Positions 27,824 to 36,470 of a DNA stretch of 64,000 nucleotides are shown piece by piece. The notes beneath the pieces were generated by a model. That model saw only the letters and a list, made by a program, of their open reading frames with translations, was not told the origin of the DNA and searched no databases. The position numbers and the translations under genes are program-made. This stretch comes from an uncultured cyanobacterium (GTDB taxonomy: Bacteria > Cyanobacteriota > Cyanobacteriia > Cyanobacteriales > Nostocaceae): assembly GCA_903903925.1 (NCBI GenBank), contig CAIVAU010000141.1:94663-158662 (forward strand), written 5' to 3'. How positions within the stretch are numbered: position 1 is the first letter of the stretch; each line of letters starts with the position of its first letter.

Positions 27824-28900
27824 ATGGTTAACACCTTACCCCAGTCTGACCATAAAGAACCGAAGCCCGGAATTAAAGCACCAACCAAAGAAACTGTACT
27901 CACCCCCCGGTTTTACACCACAAACTTTGAGACTGCTGCTAGCCTGGATCTTTCTGCCCAGGAAACGGAATTGAAGGCGATGCTGGAAGAAATGCGGGCA
28001 GACTATAATCGGCACCATTTCGTGCGGGATGAGGCATTTAAGCAGTCTTGGGAAAACATCGATGCAGATACCCGCCGCGCTTTTATTGATTATCTGGAAC
28101 GTTCCTGTGTCTCAGAGTTTTCTGGATTTCTGCTGTTTAAAGAACTATCTCGTAAAATCAAAGAACGTAGTCCACTTTTAGCTGAAATATTTCAACTGAT
28201 GGCTCGTGATGAAGCCCGTCACGCTGGATTTCTCAATAAGGCGATGGGCGACTTTAAAATGTCCCTTGACCTTGCTGAGGTCACGAAAACCCGTACTTAT
28301 ACATTTTTCCCCATTGAGTGGGTGATTTACACCGTTTACCTGTCAGAAAAAATTGGCTACTGGCGTTACATCATTATTTATCGCCATCTGCAAAAGCAGC
28401 CAGAGCATCTATTCTACCCCATCTTTCATTACTTTGAAAGCTGGTGTCAAGACGAAAACCGTCATGGGGATATATTTAAAGCTTTGTTGCGATCTCAACC
28501 ACAACTCTGGAACAACTGGAAAGCAAGATTGTGGAGTCGCTTCTTCTTATTATCAGTATTTGCCACTCACACACTGACCGTTCACGAACGGGCTGGTTTT
28601 TACCATTCACTAGGACTTGACCCAACAGAATTTGATCAGCAAGTCGTTCGCAGTACTAACGAAACGGCTGGTCGTGCTTTTCCCGTAATGCTCAATACCG
28701 AACATCCAAAATTTTTCCCACGTCTACATCACTGTTCAGATTACAATTTGAAGTTGATAGCGATTGACCGCAGTTCTCAGCCTAAAGTTGTGAAGCTTAT
28801 CCGTAAAGTGCCCTTAGTTGCCGCAATTCTCTGGAATCTCCTATGCCTCTATCTGATTAAGCCAATCAATACAGAAGCCCTAAGGGAAATGGTTCGTTAG
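27824..28900 (+). CDS. acsF: Mg-protoporphyrin IX monomethyl ester oxidative cyclase
   Basis: This 358-residue di-iron enzyme forms the isocyclic ring of chlorophyll using oxygen. The iron-ligand carboxylates appear in SCVSEFSGFLLFKEL, ARDEARHAGFLNKAMGDF and CQDENRHGDIFKALL (E..DExRH, DENRHGD). The N-terminus ETVLTPRFYTTNFE is typical. The protein is membrane-associated. The start ATG is at 27824. Also known as ChlE/ChlAI in cyanobacteria. It is near hemF. Confidence 0.96.
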   Translation: MVNTLPQSDHKEPKPGIKAPTKETVLTPRFYTTNFETAASLDLSAQETELKAMLEEMRADYNRHHFVRDEAFKQSWENIDADTRRAFIDYLERSCVSEFSGFLLFKELSRKIKERSPLLAEIFQLMARDEARHAGFLNKAMGDFKMSLDLAEVTKTRTYTFFPIEWVIYTVYLSEKIGYWRYIIIYRHLQKQPEHLFYPIFHYFESWCQDENRHGDIFKALLRSQPQLWNNWKARLWSRFFLLSVFATHTLTVHERAGFYHSLGLDPTEFDQQVVRSTNETAGRAFPVMLNTEHPKFFPRLHHCSDYNLKLIAIDRSSQPKVVKLIRKVPLVAAILWNLLCLYLIKPINTEALREMVR

Positions 28901-29017
28901 CTATTTCGATTTTGCCCCCTCAACTCTTACTGAATACAATCCTCCGAATCAGTGGCGAGATATACCGCTAAAATTGCATTGCCACTTGCTACGAAGGTCA
29001 GAAATACACAAATGTCA

Positions 29018-29036
29018 GGGCGGGGAGACCCCGCCC
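29018..29036. terminator. GC-rich 8-bp hairpin
   Basis: GGGCGGGG (29018-29025) pairs with CCCCGCCC (29029-29036) around AGA. A T-rich tract TATTTTT follows on the plus strand, so it could terminate acsF transcripts. This sequence type is also a frequent cyanobacterial repeat. Confidence 0.55.
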
Positions 29037-29057
29037 CTACGTATTTTTCGTGACAAA

Positions 29058-29606
29058 TTAACTCAACAATTCATCAACTGCTATACTGAAACCTTTGAGG
29101 GCAGCTTGAGTGCTGATAACTTCACCTGAAATAAACACAAGTCGCTGATTTACCGTCATGAGAATAACCCAGTGATTTTCAGGAAACACCAGCCAAACTT
29201 CCTCGCCTCCTGATCGCAAATATTCTTGAGATTTTGTAATTACCTCTTCTGCTGGGTCAGTAGGGGCAACAATTTCTGCAACGAGTGGAAAACTTTGAGG
29301 GAAAACAGATGGTTCACCAAACTTGACCAGTAGTTCTGGTGTCAGATAAGCAACATCAGGAGAACGTCCGTTTTGATTGGTTCGACACGGTACATCTATA
29401 TAAACTTGTCCCCTTAGTCCATGAGCATCATTGTAACTTCTCCAGTAAAAGTATAAATTACCTTGGATGCGTCTGTGCTTGAGTGTCGCTGCCCTTTTTT
29501 GCACTAATCCCCCATTTACCCATTCTGTGTCATTCATAGGATTGTGCGACCAATCTTCTAGGGAAAAATATTTTGTGATTTCCGTAGAATTATCCATATC
29601 TTCCAT
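29058..29606 (-). CDS. Uma2-family (DUF820) putative endonuclease
   Basis: This 182-residue protein of the PD-(D/E)XK-fold Uma2 family, highly multiplied in cyanobacteria, shows VQKRAATLKHRRIQGNL, the SPDVAYLTPE acidic strand, FPLVAEIVAPTD (Glu) and SGGEEVWLVFPE. Together these form the usual D-E-x-W pattern. Biological role unknown; such proteins may be restriction-like or mobile-element passengers. Start ATG at 29606. No partner gene is adjacent. Confidence 0.85.
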   Translation of the reverse strand: MEDMDNSTEITKYFSLEDWSHNPMNDTEWVNGGLVQKRAATLKHRRIQGNLYFYWRSYNDAHGLRGQVYIDVPCRTNQNGRSPDVAYLTPELLVKFGEPSVFPQSFPLVAEIVAPTDPAEEVITKSQEYLRSGGEEVWLVFPENHWVILMTVNQRLVFISGEVISTQAALKGFSIAVDELLS

Positions 29607-29924
29607 TGCTATCTCCTTTACCAGATTTAGTAAGATGCTACCTGATTATGTTCGATCACAACTGATAATCGCCTTGGTGCTTGGATTTCTGTAAACAGGG
29701 CGATCGCCTAAGCAAAATTTTCCCTATTTTTTGCAACTTCACCCATTTTTTCATCAGTCAACGCCAGTTGATAGTCATGTTATTTCCTGATTCTGACTGC
29801 TGTATTCTGAGAAATTATGTTAAGTTAGTTAACAATTTTACAAGACATGTACTATCGTTACTAATGAGTAATGTAAAAATGAATTGAAAACTTTATAATG
29901 TGTTGAGATTATACTTAAAGATTG
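29607..29924. other. Gap of about 320 bp
   Basis: AT-rich DNA between divergent genes. It contains one GCGATCGC (HIP1) at about 29700 and no hairpin or frame I can support. Confidence 0.4.
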
Positions 29925-30308
29925 ATGCTCGACCTCAACACTACAGCTGAGTTTTCCCGTGCCAACTGCGTTGCCATTTGCGCATTTCTCGTACCAGCAA
30001 ACTTGCTTGCGACATTGTTGACGATTATTTTTGCTGCTATACATCGTCCATTACACCAAGTTTTGCAAAGTGCTGGAATCGCCAGCATTTTTGCTTTAGT
30101 GATGGTACTACACGTCTATACTTGGTTTTCAATAGGTGTCGTGATGGCTCCCACTTATATCTTGCTGTGGCTAGGCATCTCCTGCTTACTGACTAATTTA
30201 GGAGCGATTTTGTTTCGGAGATACTACACCAACCTTTCACATGATAGCAACTACCCAACCAAAGCCAAGGCATTGGGATTCTCTGCTAAACGACCATCTT
30301 CCATATAA
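29925..30308 (+). CDS. Small membrane protein, hypothetical
   Basis: This encodes 127 residues from the ATG at 29925; an adjacent TTG at 29922 is not needed. Three hydrophobic segments are visible, at about 20-42 (LVPANLLATLLTIIFAA), about 52-75 (IASIFALVMVLHVYTWF) and about 78-100 (MAPTYILLWLGISCLLTNLG). The C-terminus is basic. Its 3' end overlaps the convergent ABC-ATPase gene by 58 bp. No family is recognised, but the coherent membrane topology supports a real gene. Confidence 0.55.
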   Translation: MLDLNTTAEFSRANCVAICAFLVPANLLATLLTIIFAAIHRPLHQVLQSAGIASIFALVMVLHVYTWFSIGVVMAPTYILLWLGISCLLTNLGAILFRRYYTNLSHDSNYPTKAKALGFSAKRPSSI

Positions 30309-30952
30309 ATAATGCGGTTGGCAATATCGAGAATACGATTGTCATGAGTCACTAACAAAATTGTGCAACCATGTTCTTTAGCAAGGCGTTGCATGAGATC
30401 CACGACATCACGACCAGATTTTTTATCAAGCGCTGCTGTTGGTTCATCAGCAAGTACAATTTTAGGATTCGCAACCAAAGCACGTGCGATCGCCACCCTT
30501 TGTTTTTGTCCACCTGACAGGTCATCAGGATAGTAATTGCGACGCTCCCCTAATCCTACCTGTTCTAGGATGGCAATGGAGCGGGTTAACATCTGTTCGG
30601 GGGTAAAATCTTTGTGCAGTTCTAAGCCCATCTTGACATTCTGTAACGCCGTCAAACTACCGTGCAGGTTGTGTGCTTGAAAAATATAACCGTTGCGGCG
30701 TCGCGCTAGAGTCAGTTGTGCTGCACTTGCACTGCACAGTTCTTGTTCCAAGACTTTCAGACTACCAAATTGGGCAGAACGCAATCCACCGATCAAAGTC
30801 AGCAACGTCGTTTTGCCAGAACCAGATGGCCCTGTCATAATAATGATTTCACCAGCATGAATTTCCAAGTTAATATCAAACAGCACTTGCTTACGAAGTT
30901 GACCACGACCGAAGTAGTGTTCGAGGTTTTGGATAGAGATGACAGGTTGCAT
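30251..30952 (-). CDS. devA: DevA-like ABC transporter ATPase
   Basis: This 233-residue ATP-binding subunit has Walker A GPSGSGKTT (about residues 39-47), Q-loop YIFQAHNLHG, signature LSGGQKQR and Walker B VLADEPTAALD. It belongs to the MacB/DevA group, which pairs with a DevC permease and a DevB adaptor for TolC-dependent export of glycolipid or other substrates. It is last in a devB-devC-devA order with the permease gene 49 bp upstream. Cyanobacteria have several such paralogues, so a heterocyst role is not assured. Confidence 0.9.
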   Translation of the reverse strand: MQPVISIQNLEHYFGRGQLRKQVLFDINLEIHAGEIIIMTGPSGSGKTTLLTLIGGLRSAQFGSLKVLEQELCSASAAQLTLARRRNGYIFQAHNLHGSLTALQNVKMGLELHKDFTPEQMLTRSIAILEQVGLGERRNYYPDDLSGGQKQRVAIARALVANPKIVLADEPTAALDKKSGRDVVDLMQRLAKEHGCTILLVTHDNRILDIANRIIYMEDGRLAENPNALALVG

Positions 30953-31001
30953 TATTGTTAGTTGTTAATTGTTAGTTGTTAGCGTCCTTCTCTCCCCACC
31001 C

Positions 31002-32177
31002 TCAAAACATATCAGCCGGGTCAGCAGCCTGAAGTTTGCGGGTGGCGATCGCGCCAGAAATGGTACACATCACAACAGTTAGCACAAATACAAACAAGGC
31101 TCGTGCTAAGGTCATGTAGATAGGCAAATTTGTTGCATTCCTCGTTAGGGAGTAAAGTGCAAAAGGGACTATCGTTCCTGGAATGAAGCCAAGAATTGCT
31201 AGAATGATTGCCTCTTCAAAAATCACTCCTAGTAGGTAGAGATTACGATACCCCATAGCTTTGAAAGTAGCGTATTCCTTCATATGGGCATTCACATCAG
31301 TGGAAAGAACTTGATAGACAATAATTATGCCAACGATGAACCCCATCGACACACCTATACCGAAGATAAAGCCAATAGGGCTTTCTTTCTTCCAGTAGTC
31401 CTCCTCTAGCTGGATAAATTCTTGGTGGGTTAGGACTTTGACATCGTTTGGTAAGTAAGTTTTTAATGCTGTTACTACCTGCTTTGCATCATATCCTGGC
31501 TCAACATCAATTAACCCCAAACTGATACTGGCTACCTTTCGGCTGGGAAATAGTCGTAAAAAATTTTCTTCACTAGTAATCAGGTTACCATCAGCGCCAA
31601 ATGAAGTTCCCAGTTGAAATAAACCACTGAGGGTGATGGTATGGTTCTCTATTTCAGTGGTAACGGTTTTCCCCTGTTTCATTTGGTCAATGGCAACTTT
31701 GTAATCCCCTTTAGAATCTTGGTCAAACAAGAAAGTATCAGGTAACTGTATCTGATCCAACTGCTGATTTACGAATTGTAGGTTAAAAGCAGGTTTCTCA
31801 GGATTAACCCCAATCACTTGAATTTGTGACTCGCGGCGATTTTGAGGATTTTTCCAAGTGACAAGACTGATATACATGGATTCAGCCGACTTTACTCCAG
31901 GTATATCAGATGCTTGGTAAAGCCGCCGCCGCGAAAAGGTGGACAGATTTTGAATGTTACGCGCCTTTGCACTGATTAAAACAATGTCTGTTCGCAAAAC
32001 TCGATTAAGGTGAGTATTACTGTCATACAGTGCATTCTGGAAGCCAAGCTGCATAAACATTAGAACATCAGCAAAGGCAATGCCTGACAACGCTACTAAA
32101 AGACGGCTTTTTTCATGATTCAGTTGCACCCATCCTAGAGGTGTTCGCCGCTGTAGTTGCTGGATCAATTTCATCAC
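31002..32177 (-). CDS. devC: DevC-like ABC transporter permease
   Basis: This 391-residue permease has an N-terminal helix (LLVALSGIAFADVLMFMQLG), a periplasmic domain of about 230 residues, and three C-terminal helices (FIFGIGVSMGFIVGIIIVYQ, ILAILGFIPGTIVPFAL, LFVFVLTVVMCTISGAIATR). This is the FtsX/MacB topology. KYATFKAMGYR-like EYATFKAMGYRNLYLLG is characteristic. The start overlaps the devB stop by 4 bp. Confidence 0.9.
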   Translation of the reverse strand: MMKLIQQLQRRTPLGWVQLNHEKSRLLVALSGIAFADVLMFMQLGFQNALYDSNTHLNRVLRTDIVLISAKARNIQNLSTFSRRRLYQASDIPGVKSAESMYISLVTWKNPQNRRESQIQVIGVNPEKPAFNLQFVNQQLDQIQLPDTFLFDQDSKGDYKVAIDQMKQGKTVTTEIENHTITLSGLFQLGTSFGADGNLITSEENFLRLFPSRKVASISLGLIDVEPGYDAKQVVTALKTYLPNDVKVLTHQEFIQLEEDYWKKESPIGFIFGIGVSMGFIVGIIIVYQVLSTDVNAHMKEYATFKAMGYRNLYLLGVIFEEAIILAILGFIPGTIVPFALYSLTRNATNLPIYMTLARALFVFVLTVVMCTISGAIATRKLQAADPADMF

Positions 32178-33364
32178 AGATGAATCACCACCTTGACTTG
32201 TAAATTGGTAAACTTAGCAGCTTTCTGACTTGAGGCATCATCCAGTTGTATATGAACTTCAACGACTTTGGCATCTATATTACTACTGGGGTCGGTGTTG
32301 ATGACATTCTGCCGACGCACCTGTAGGCTAAGCCAATCAACTTTTCCTTGCAATGGGCCTGGTAGAGAATCACTGAGAACTCGCACATGTTGTCCGGGAT
32401 GGATTTTGCCAATTTGACTTTGGTAGACTTCGGCAACCACATACATTTGGTTTGTTTGCCCAATCTCAACGATGCCATCACTTGACACCACTTCACCGGG
32501 ACGTGTATGTATATCGAACACCTGACCGTCTTGGGGCGATCGCACGTAAGCCTGTTTCAGATTTTCCTTTGCCTGATTTACATCTGCCATAGCATTTCTG
32601 ACTTCGGCTTTTGCCTCTTCCACATCCACTGGACGCACCTCAGCTATTTTCTGGAGTGTCGCTTCAGCTTCCCTGACTTGCTTAGTGCCATCAATCCGGG
32701 TGAGTACTGCCCTAGCTTCTTGGAGTTGTTGTATTGCAGTGTCTAAACTCAGGCGCTTACTGTCAAATGAAGACTTAGAAATTGCACCTTGAGAATACAG
32801 CTGCCGATAGCGTCCATATTCAGCTTGAGCATTGTTTAACTCTGCCTCTAGTTTTCTATAGGTTGCCTGTTGCGCTATCTTGTCACCTTGCCACTGGGCT
32901 TTCAGTCGCTCAACTTGGGCTCTTTGTGCCTCAATTTCACCAGGTTTTGCACCTGCTTGAACTTTAGCTAGGTTTGCCTCCTGCACTCTGACTTGTTCCT
33001 GTGCCTTGACTAAAGCAGATTGGAGGCGATCTTTGCTGTCAAGAATGGCAATGACCTGCCCTGCCTTAACTACCTGATTTTCCTTCACTAACAGTTGATC
33101 AACCCGATTTTCTTGACTAGACGTAGGCGCAGAAACTTTGATGACCTTTCCCTTTGGCTCTAGTTTTCCCAAAGCAGTCACTGTTTTGATTTGAGGTACA
33201 CTGACTTGGGGCGTTTGAGTCACCCTAGACTGCGGTGAATGTAATCGCCATCTGTAGGCTATTATTCCGGTAGTAGCAAGAGTTGTAACCATTGCTAGTA
33301 TTATCAGTTGGCGATGTCCTTGTTTGAAGGATGTGGAACTGTTAGCTATTGCATCACGCATCAT
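32174..33364 (-). CDS. devB: DevB-like HlyD-family membrane fusion protein
   Basis: This 396-residue periplasmic adaptor has an N-terminal membrane anchor (about 20-40, LIILAMVTTLATTGIIAYRW), a lipoyl half-motif (VKAGQVIAILDSKD), a long coiled-coil hairpin (about 120-260, EAQRAQVERLKAQWQGDK) and a C-terminal beta-barrel. It links the DevC/DevA pump to an outer-membrane TolC-like channel. It is first in the operon. Its start is about 20 bp from a palindromic double operator, so expression is probably controlled by the divergent TetR gene. Confidence 0.9.
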   Translation of the reverse strand: MMRDAIANSSTSFKQGHRQLIILAMVTTLATTGIIAYRWRLHSPQSRVTQTPQVSVPQIKTVTALGKLEPKGKVIKVSAPTSSQENRVDQLLVKENQVVKAGQVIAILDSKDRLQSALVKAQEQVRVQEANLAKVQAGAKPGEIEAQRAQVERLKAQWQGDKIAQQATYRKLEAELNNAQAEYGRYRQLYSQGAISKSSFDSKRLSLDTAIQQLQEARAVLTRIDGTKQVREAEATLQKIAEVRPVDVEEAKAEVRNAMADVNQAKENLKQAYVRSPQDGQVFDIHTRPGEVVSSDGIVEIGQTNQMYVVAEVYQSQIGKIHPGQHVRVLSDSLPGPLQGKVDWLSLQVRRQNVINTDPSSNIDAKVVEVHIQLDDASSQKAAKFTNLQVKVVIHL

Positions 33365-33382
33365 AAGCAGTTCAGAGATGAC

Positions 33383-33429
33383 TGTACTAAACAGTTTAGT
33401 TGTTTTCTAAAACTAAACTGTTTAGTACA
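33383..33429. promoter_or_regulatory. Double palindromic operator, TetR-type
   Basis: Two near-perfect 15-bp palindromes, ACTAAACAGTTTAGT (33386-33400) and ACTAAACTGTTTAGT (33412-33426), lie 26 bp centre to centre. Together they form a larger perfect inverted repeat with TGT/ACA outer bases. They lie between devB (minus) and the tetR gene (plus). The half-site ACTAAAC is typical of TetR-family operators. Confidence 0.85.
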
Positions 33430-33516
33430 ATACTGTCAAGAGTCATTTGTATGAATTTTGTATGAATAAAGAAAAGCAAATACTCTAACCTGCTTTTATC
33501 AGCTACAAACAGAAGT

Positions 33517-34356
33517 ATGGAATCCAAACATCTAGAACGTCAATTCTCAGTAGAAAAAGTCGGAGCCATTCTGGCAGGTGCAATGCAAGTGTTTCTAGAA
33601 CACGGTTTTGCGGCTACAACGATGGACCAAGTATCAGCAGCAGCAGGTGTATCTAAAACAACAGTATACAGTCACTTTCAAGATAAGGAAGGATTGTTCA
33701 ATGCTCTGATTCAGGAATTGGTACAAAAGAAATATTGCTCAATATTGAATTTCCAACAAGCTCAATCCGTTTCGGATGAAGTATCTGTGTCCCTGCGGCA
33801 ATTAGCGTCGCATGTGCTAAACAATAATAATACTAACCAACAGTGGGTAGCATTCATCCGCTTAATTATCGGAGAGTCTGGACGCTTCCCAGAATTAGCG
33901 CGAGCCTTCGTTAGTAACCTGGAAAAAGTAAGCTTACAGGACCTTAGTCAATTCCTCGCGTCTCATACTGAACTCAACTTGTCTGATCCTGAAGCAACTG
34001 CACGAATCTTCATCGGAACATTAGTGCATTTCCTAATTATTCAGGAACTTTTGCATGGCAAGGATATTCTGCCGATGGAGTCGGAACGCCTGATTGACAA
34101 CCTAATTGACTTAATCACAGTTAACCAAACTGCAAAGAACTTACACGCGGATCAGTATACAGGCACAAGACAGAAATCATCTAGGCGCAACCGTACAGAT
34201 GCGGGTAAGTTTACCACAGACTATCGCTCTGAGCCTAAACGTCTGAGATCTATCAGACTCACAGACACAGCTTGGGAAAATCTGGCGGCGATCGCAGCTA
34301 CAAATGATCTGACTCGAAGTGAGTTGATTGAAATGTTTGCCCGGAATAAGGACTAA
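33517..34356 (+). CDS. TetR/AcrR-family transcriptional regulator
   Basis: This 279-residue regulator has a TetR N-terminal helix-turn-helix (about residues 25-60: EHGFAATTMDQVSAAAGVSK then TTVYSHFQDKEGLFNALI) and a helical ligand domain to about residue 205. An extra C-terminal tail (RLRSIRLTDTAWENLAAIAA, residues 245-264) resembles a ribbon-helix-helix or arc-like segment, unusual for TetR proteins. It is divergent from devBCA with a double palindrome between, so it probably represses the exporter and itself. Confidence 0.9.
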   Translation: MESKHLERQFSVEKVGAILAGAMQVFLEHGFAATTMDQVSAAAGVSKTTVYSHFQDKEGLFNALIQELVQKKYCSILNFQQAQSVSDEVSVSLRQLASHVLNNNNTNQQWVAFIRLIIGESGRFPELARAFVSNLEKVSLQDLSQFLASHTELNLSDPEATARIFIGTLVHFLIIQELLHGKDILPMESERLIDNLIDLITVNQTAKNLHADQYTGTRQKSSRRNRTDAGKFTTDYRSEPKRLRSIRLTDTAWENLAAIAATNDLTRSELIEMFARNKD

Positions 34357-34384
34357 CCAATAACAACTATCCACTAACGACTAT

Positions 34385-34636
34385 TTAGCTTGCGACTTTG
34401 TCCAAAAAACGGTTGAATTTATCGCTATCCATCAAGCCATTTTCTAATAATATTCGACGTACAGCTACTAGATGCACTGTTCGTACATACGCCTGTTGCT
34501 CATAACCAGGTAGGACAACTAATGTACCAGATGATTGATACTGGTAAACTTTCTGCTTACCAGATGTCATCATTGCTACGAATCCTATACTTAATAGCAA
34601 TTGCTCTAGTTGAGTAAACTTAATTTCTCTAACCAT
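34385..34636 (-). CDS. HicA-like small protein, putative toxin
   Basis: This 83-residue protein has the dsRBD-like HicA pattern: LEQLLLSIGFVAMMTSGKQK, VYQYQSSGTLVVLPGY, then HLVAVRRILLENGLMD. HicA toxins are mRNA interferases with a catalytic His, but here the usual HxR-x-x-G region is altered, so activity is uncertain. It overlaps the next upstream gene by 8 bp, as a pair. The HicA assignment is moderately sure. Confidence 0.55.
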   Translation of the reverse strand: MVREIKFTQLEQLLLSIGFVAMMTSGKQKVYQYQSSGTLVVLPGYEQQAYVRTVHLVAVRRILLENGLMDSDKFNRFLDKVAS

Positions 34637-34844
34637 GATGACGAATCACTCCTTGTAGCTGGTTGAGAACATCATCTTTGAATGTAGCAAATTTTTTGAT
34701 TGCCTGTTGATCTAATATATTGTCTTTAGATAAGCGAACAGTGACACTTTCACCAATCTTGGACAAGTTGAAGCCTTCTAAGCTTTCAAAATATGCTTGT
34801 AAATATAGCCAATAAGCTTGACTGTTGACTGTTAACACTGGCAA
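34629..34844 (-). CDS. Putative antitoxin partner of HicA-like protein
   Basis: This 71-residue acidic/hydrophobic protein (YLQAYFESLEGFNLSKIGES, then VTVRLSKDNILDQQAIKKFA) overlaps the HicA-like gene by 8 bp in the same direction. No family motif is certain. Size, order and overlap fit an antitoxin or a small DNA-binding partner. Confidence 0.5.
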   Translation of the reverse strand: MPVLTVNSQAYWLYLQAYFESLEGFNLSKIGESVTVRLSKDNILDQQAIKKFATFKDDVLNQLQGVIRHHG

Positions 34845-34893
34845 CCTTTACTTCTAACTTTGGCGCAACACCAGTCTCCACTTAATCGCTATA

Positions 34894-36255
34894 TCATTCA
34901 ATCTCCTTCTCTATAAGGTCAAGAATTTTTTCACAATATTTAATAATCGTTACTTTATTAGCTTGATGCCAATTGGTGTCTGTACATGAAGCCTGTATCC
35001 GACAAACTCGCTCTTCAATGTATTTACTCTCATTCAATGAGAGTTCTCTTCCACGTCCATAACCATTGTTAGATAATCCCCATATGATAGACACTCCCTT
35101 GATTAAAAGAATCGTCATTTGCTCTGGCTCAATTTTGATAGTGACAATATCACCGTCATCTGAAAAAACAGCAAGACTACCTATTAAAGCCCCTGCAGTT
35201 GCTCCGATTGGTGCCGCTGCTAATCCCGCCGCAGTAACAGCACCCAGACCCCCAGTGAAAATTACAAGACTTGCTCCAAGAATACCAAATATAAAAGCAC
35301 CAAACCCTCCCGCAACTGCGGCTATTCCACCTGCGAATCCCAATCGATTTAGCAAGTGAACTTTTGGTTGCATCTTCAGGAGTAACTGGTCTTTTGATGT
35401 TGTTGGATATTCAGCAGCTACTTTATACAAATCACAAACATAATAGACAAACTCAATAAGTCCACCGTTGATTATTCGTGCTAATTTCTCTTTTGCTTCA
35501 TCTTGCTTTTCTCTGTTTTTAAAATCTTCCTTTGAAATAGTAACAACTGCTTTTTCTCGGCAATCCTCAATAAAGGAAGCTAGCATACTGCAAGCTTCTT
35601 GTCTAATTTCTCTCTGCCGCTCCTCAAATCGTTTCAAACCTTCAACAAAGTATGATTTCTGTTCAGAGTCAAGAATTTCTAAAATATTATGGTAGAGTTG
35701 ATTGAGCTTTACAGGACTATCCCAATGGGCATCAAATAAAACTATACGCTCAATTCCTTGTTCTTTGAAAACGGATTCCCATTGGTCAATTCGCTTTTTA
35801 ACTGCGGATTTTTCACTCGCTTCAAGCTGTTTTCTGTACTGATTTAGAACTGCCACAACTTTTTGGCACTTCCTCAGAATGATATTAATTTCTTCTTTAT
35901 AACTATCATCAGGTACAACACTGAGACTGGCGACATAGAGAACAACATCGCTTTTTTCAAGAGCTTCTACAGCATCCTGATCGTAAACAAGCTTAGGTTG
36001 CCAATTTTGTGGCATTTTGAAGTTTGGATTTTCATTTAAAGCATCAAGATACATCATTAAAACAGATGCATACTGAAATCCTGGAGTGTCTATAAAGTTT
36101 GCTTGAAGACCATCAAAATAATAAGCTTGTCCTTTCTTTGTAACGTTAGGCGAGTCATCAACTTCTCCAATAGATGTCTTCATCAAGGTTCTAATTAGAG
36201 TCGTTTTTCCAGTATTGGTGTGACCAGCAATGGCAATGTTGATTTTTTTTGTCAT
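34894..36255 (-). CDS. Membrane-associated GTPase, DUF3482-like
   Basis: This 453-residue GTPase has G1 GHTNTGKTT (residues 11-19), G3 DTPG (near 57) and a degenerate G4 (NQYRK, where NKxD is expected). A coiled helical middle follows, then a long Gly/Ala hydrophobic hairpin at about 305-360 (GIAAVAGGFGAFIFGILGAS) likely to insert in the membrane. This architecture is that of the GTPase/DUF3482 proteins. The role is unknown. It lies beside a small toxin-like pair but is not in their operon. Confidence 0.75.
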   Translation of the reverse strand: MTKKINIAIAGHTNTGKTTLIRTLMKTSIGEVDDSPNVTKKGQAYYFDGLQANFIDTPGFQYASVLMMYLDALNENPNFKMPQNWQPKLVYDQDAVEALEKSDVVLYVASLSVVPDDSYKEEINIILRKCQKVVAVLNQYRKQLEASEKSAVKKRIDQWESVFKEQGIERIVLFDAHWDSPVKLNQLYHNILEILDSEQKSYFVEGLKRFEERQREIRQEACSMLASFIEDCREKAVVTISKEDFKNREKQDEAKEKLARIINGGLIEFVYYVCDLYKVAAEYPTTSKDQLLLKMQPKVHLLNRLGFAGGIAAVAGGFGAFIFGILGASLVIFTGGLGAVTAAGLAAAPIGATAGALIGSLAVFSDDGDIVTIKIEPEQMTILLIKGVSIIWGLSNNGYGRGRELSLNESKYIEERVCRIQASCTDTNWHQANKVTIIKYCEKILDLIEKEIE

Positions 36256-36470
36256 CTTTACAGATAACCTCTAAATTAATGCCAACACCAAAACTTTAGC
36301 ACGGGAACACGGCATGTTATTTACTTCTACATGGTTTTTGTGCCAAATTCCACATCAGTGCCAAAATATAGACTGCTGTAATCTGCCGTAGGAGGCAGCC
36401 CTTCGCGATCGCCTAGACGAGCGTTTGCCTTCAGGGAAATCTCTATTTAGGGATAAATTTTTTTGGAAAA

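Noticed and set aside
30251..33364. Heterocyst-specific devBCA operon
   Set aside because: The genes are clearly of the DevBCA family, but paralogues are many and this one is tied to a TetR operator, so a heterocyst role cannot be claimed.
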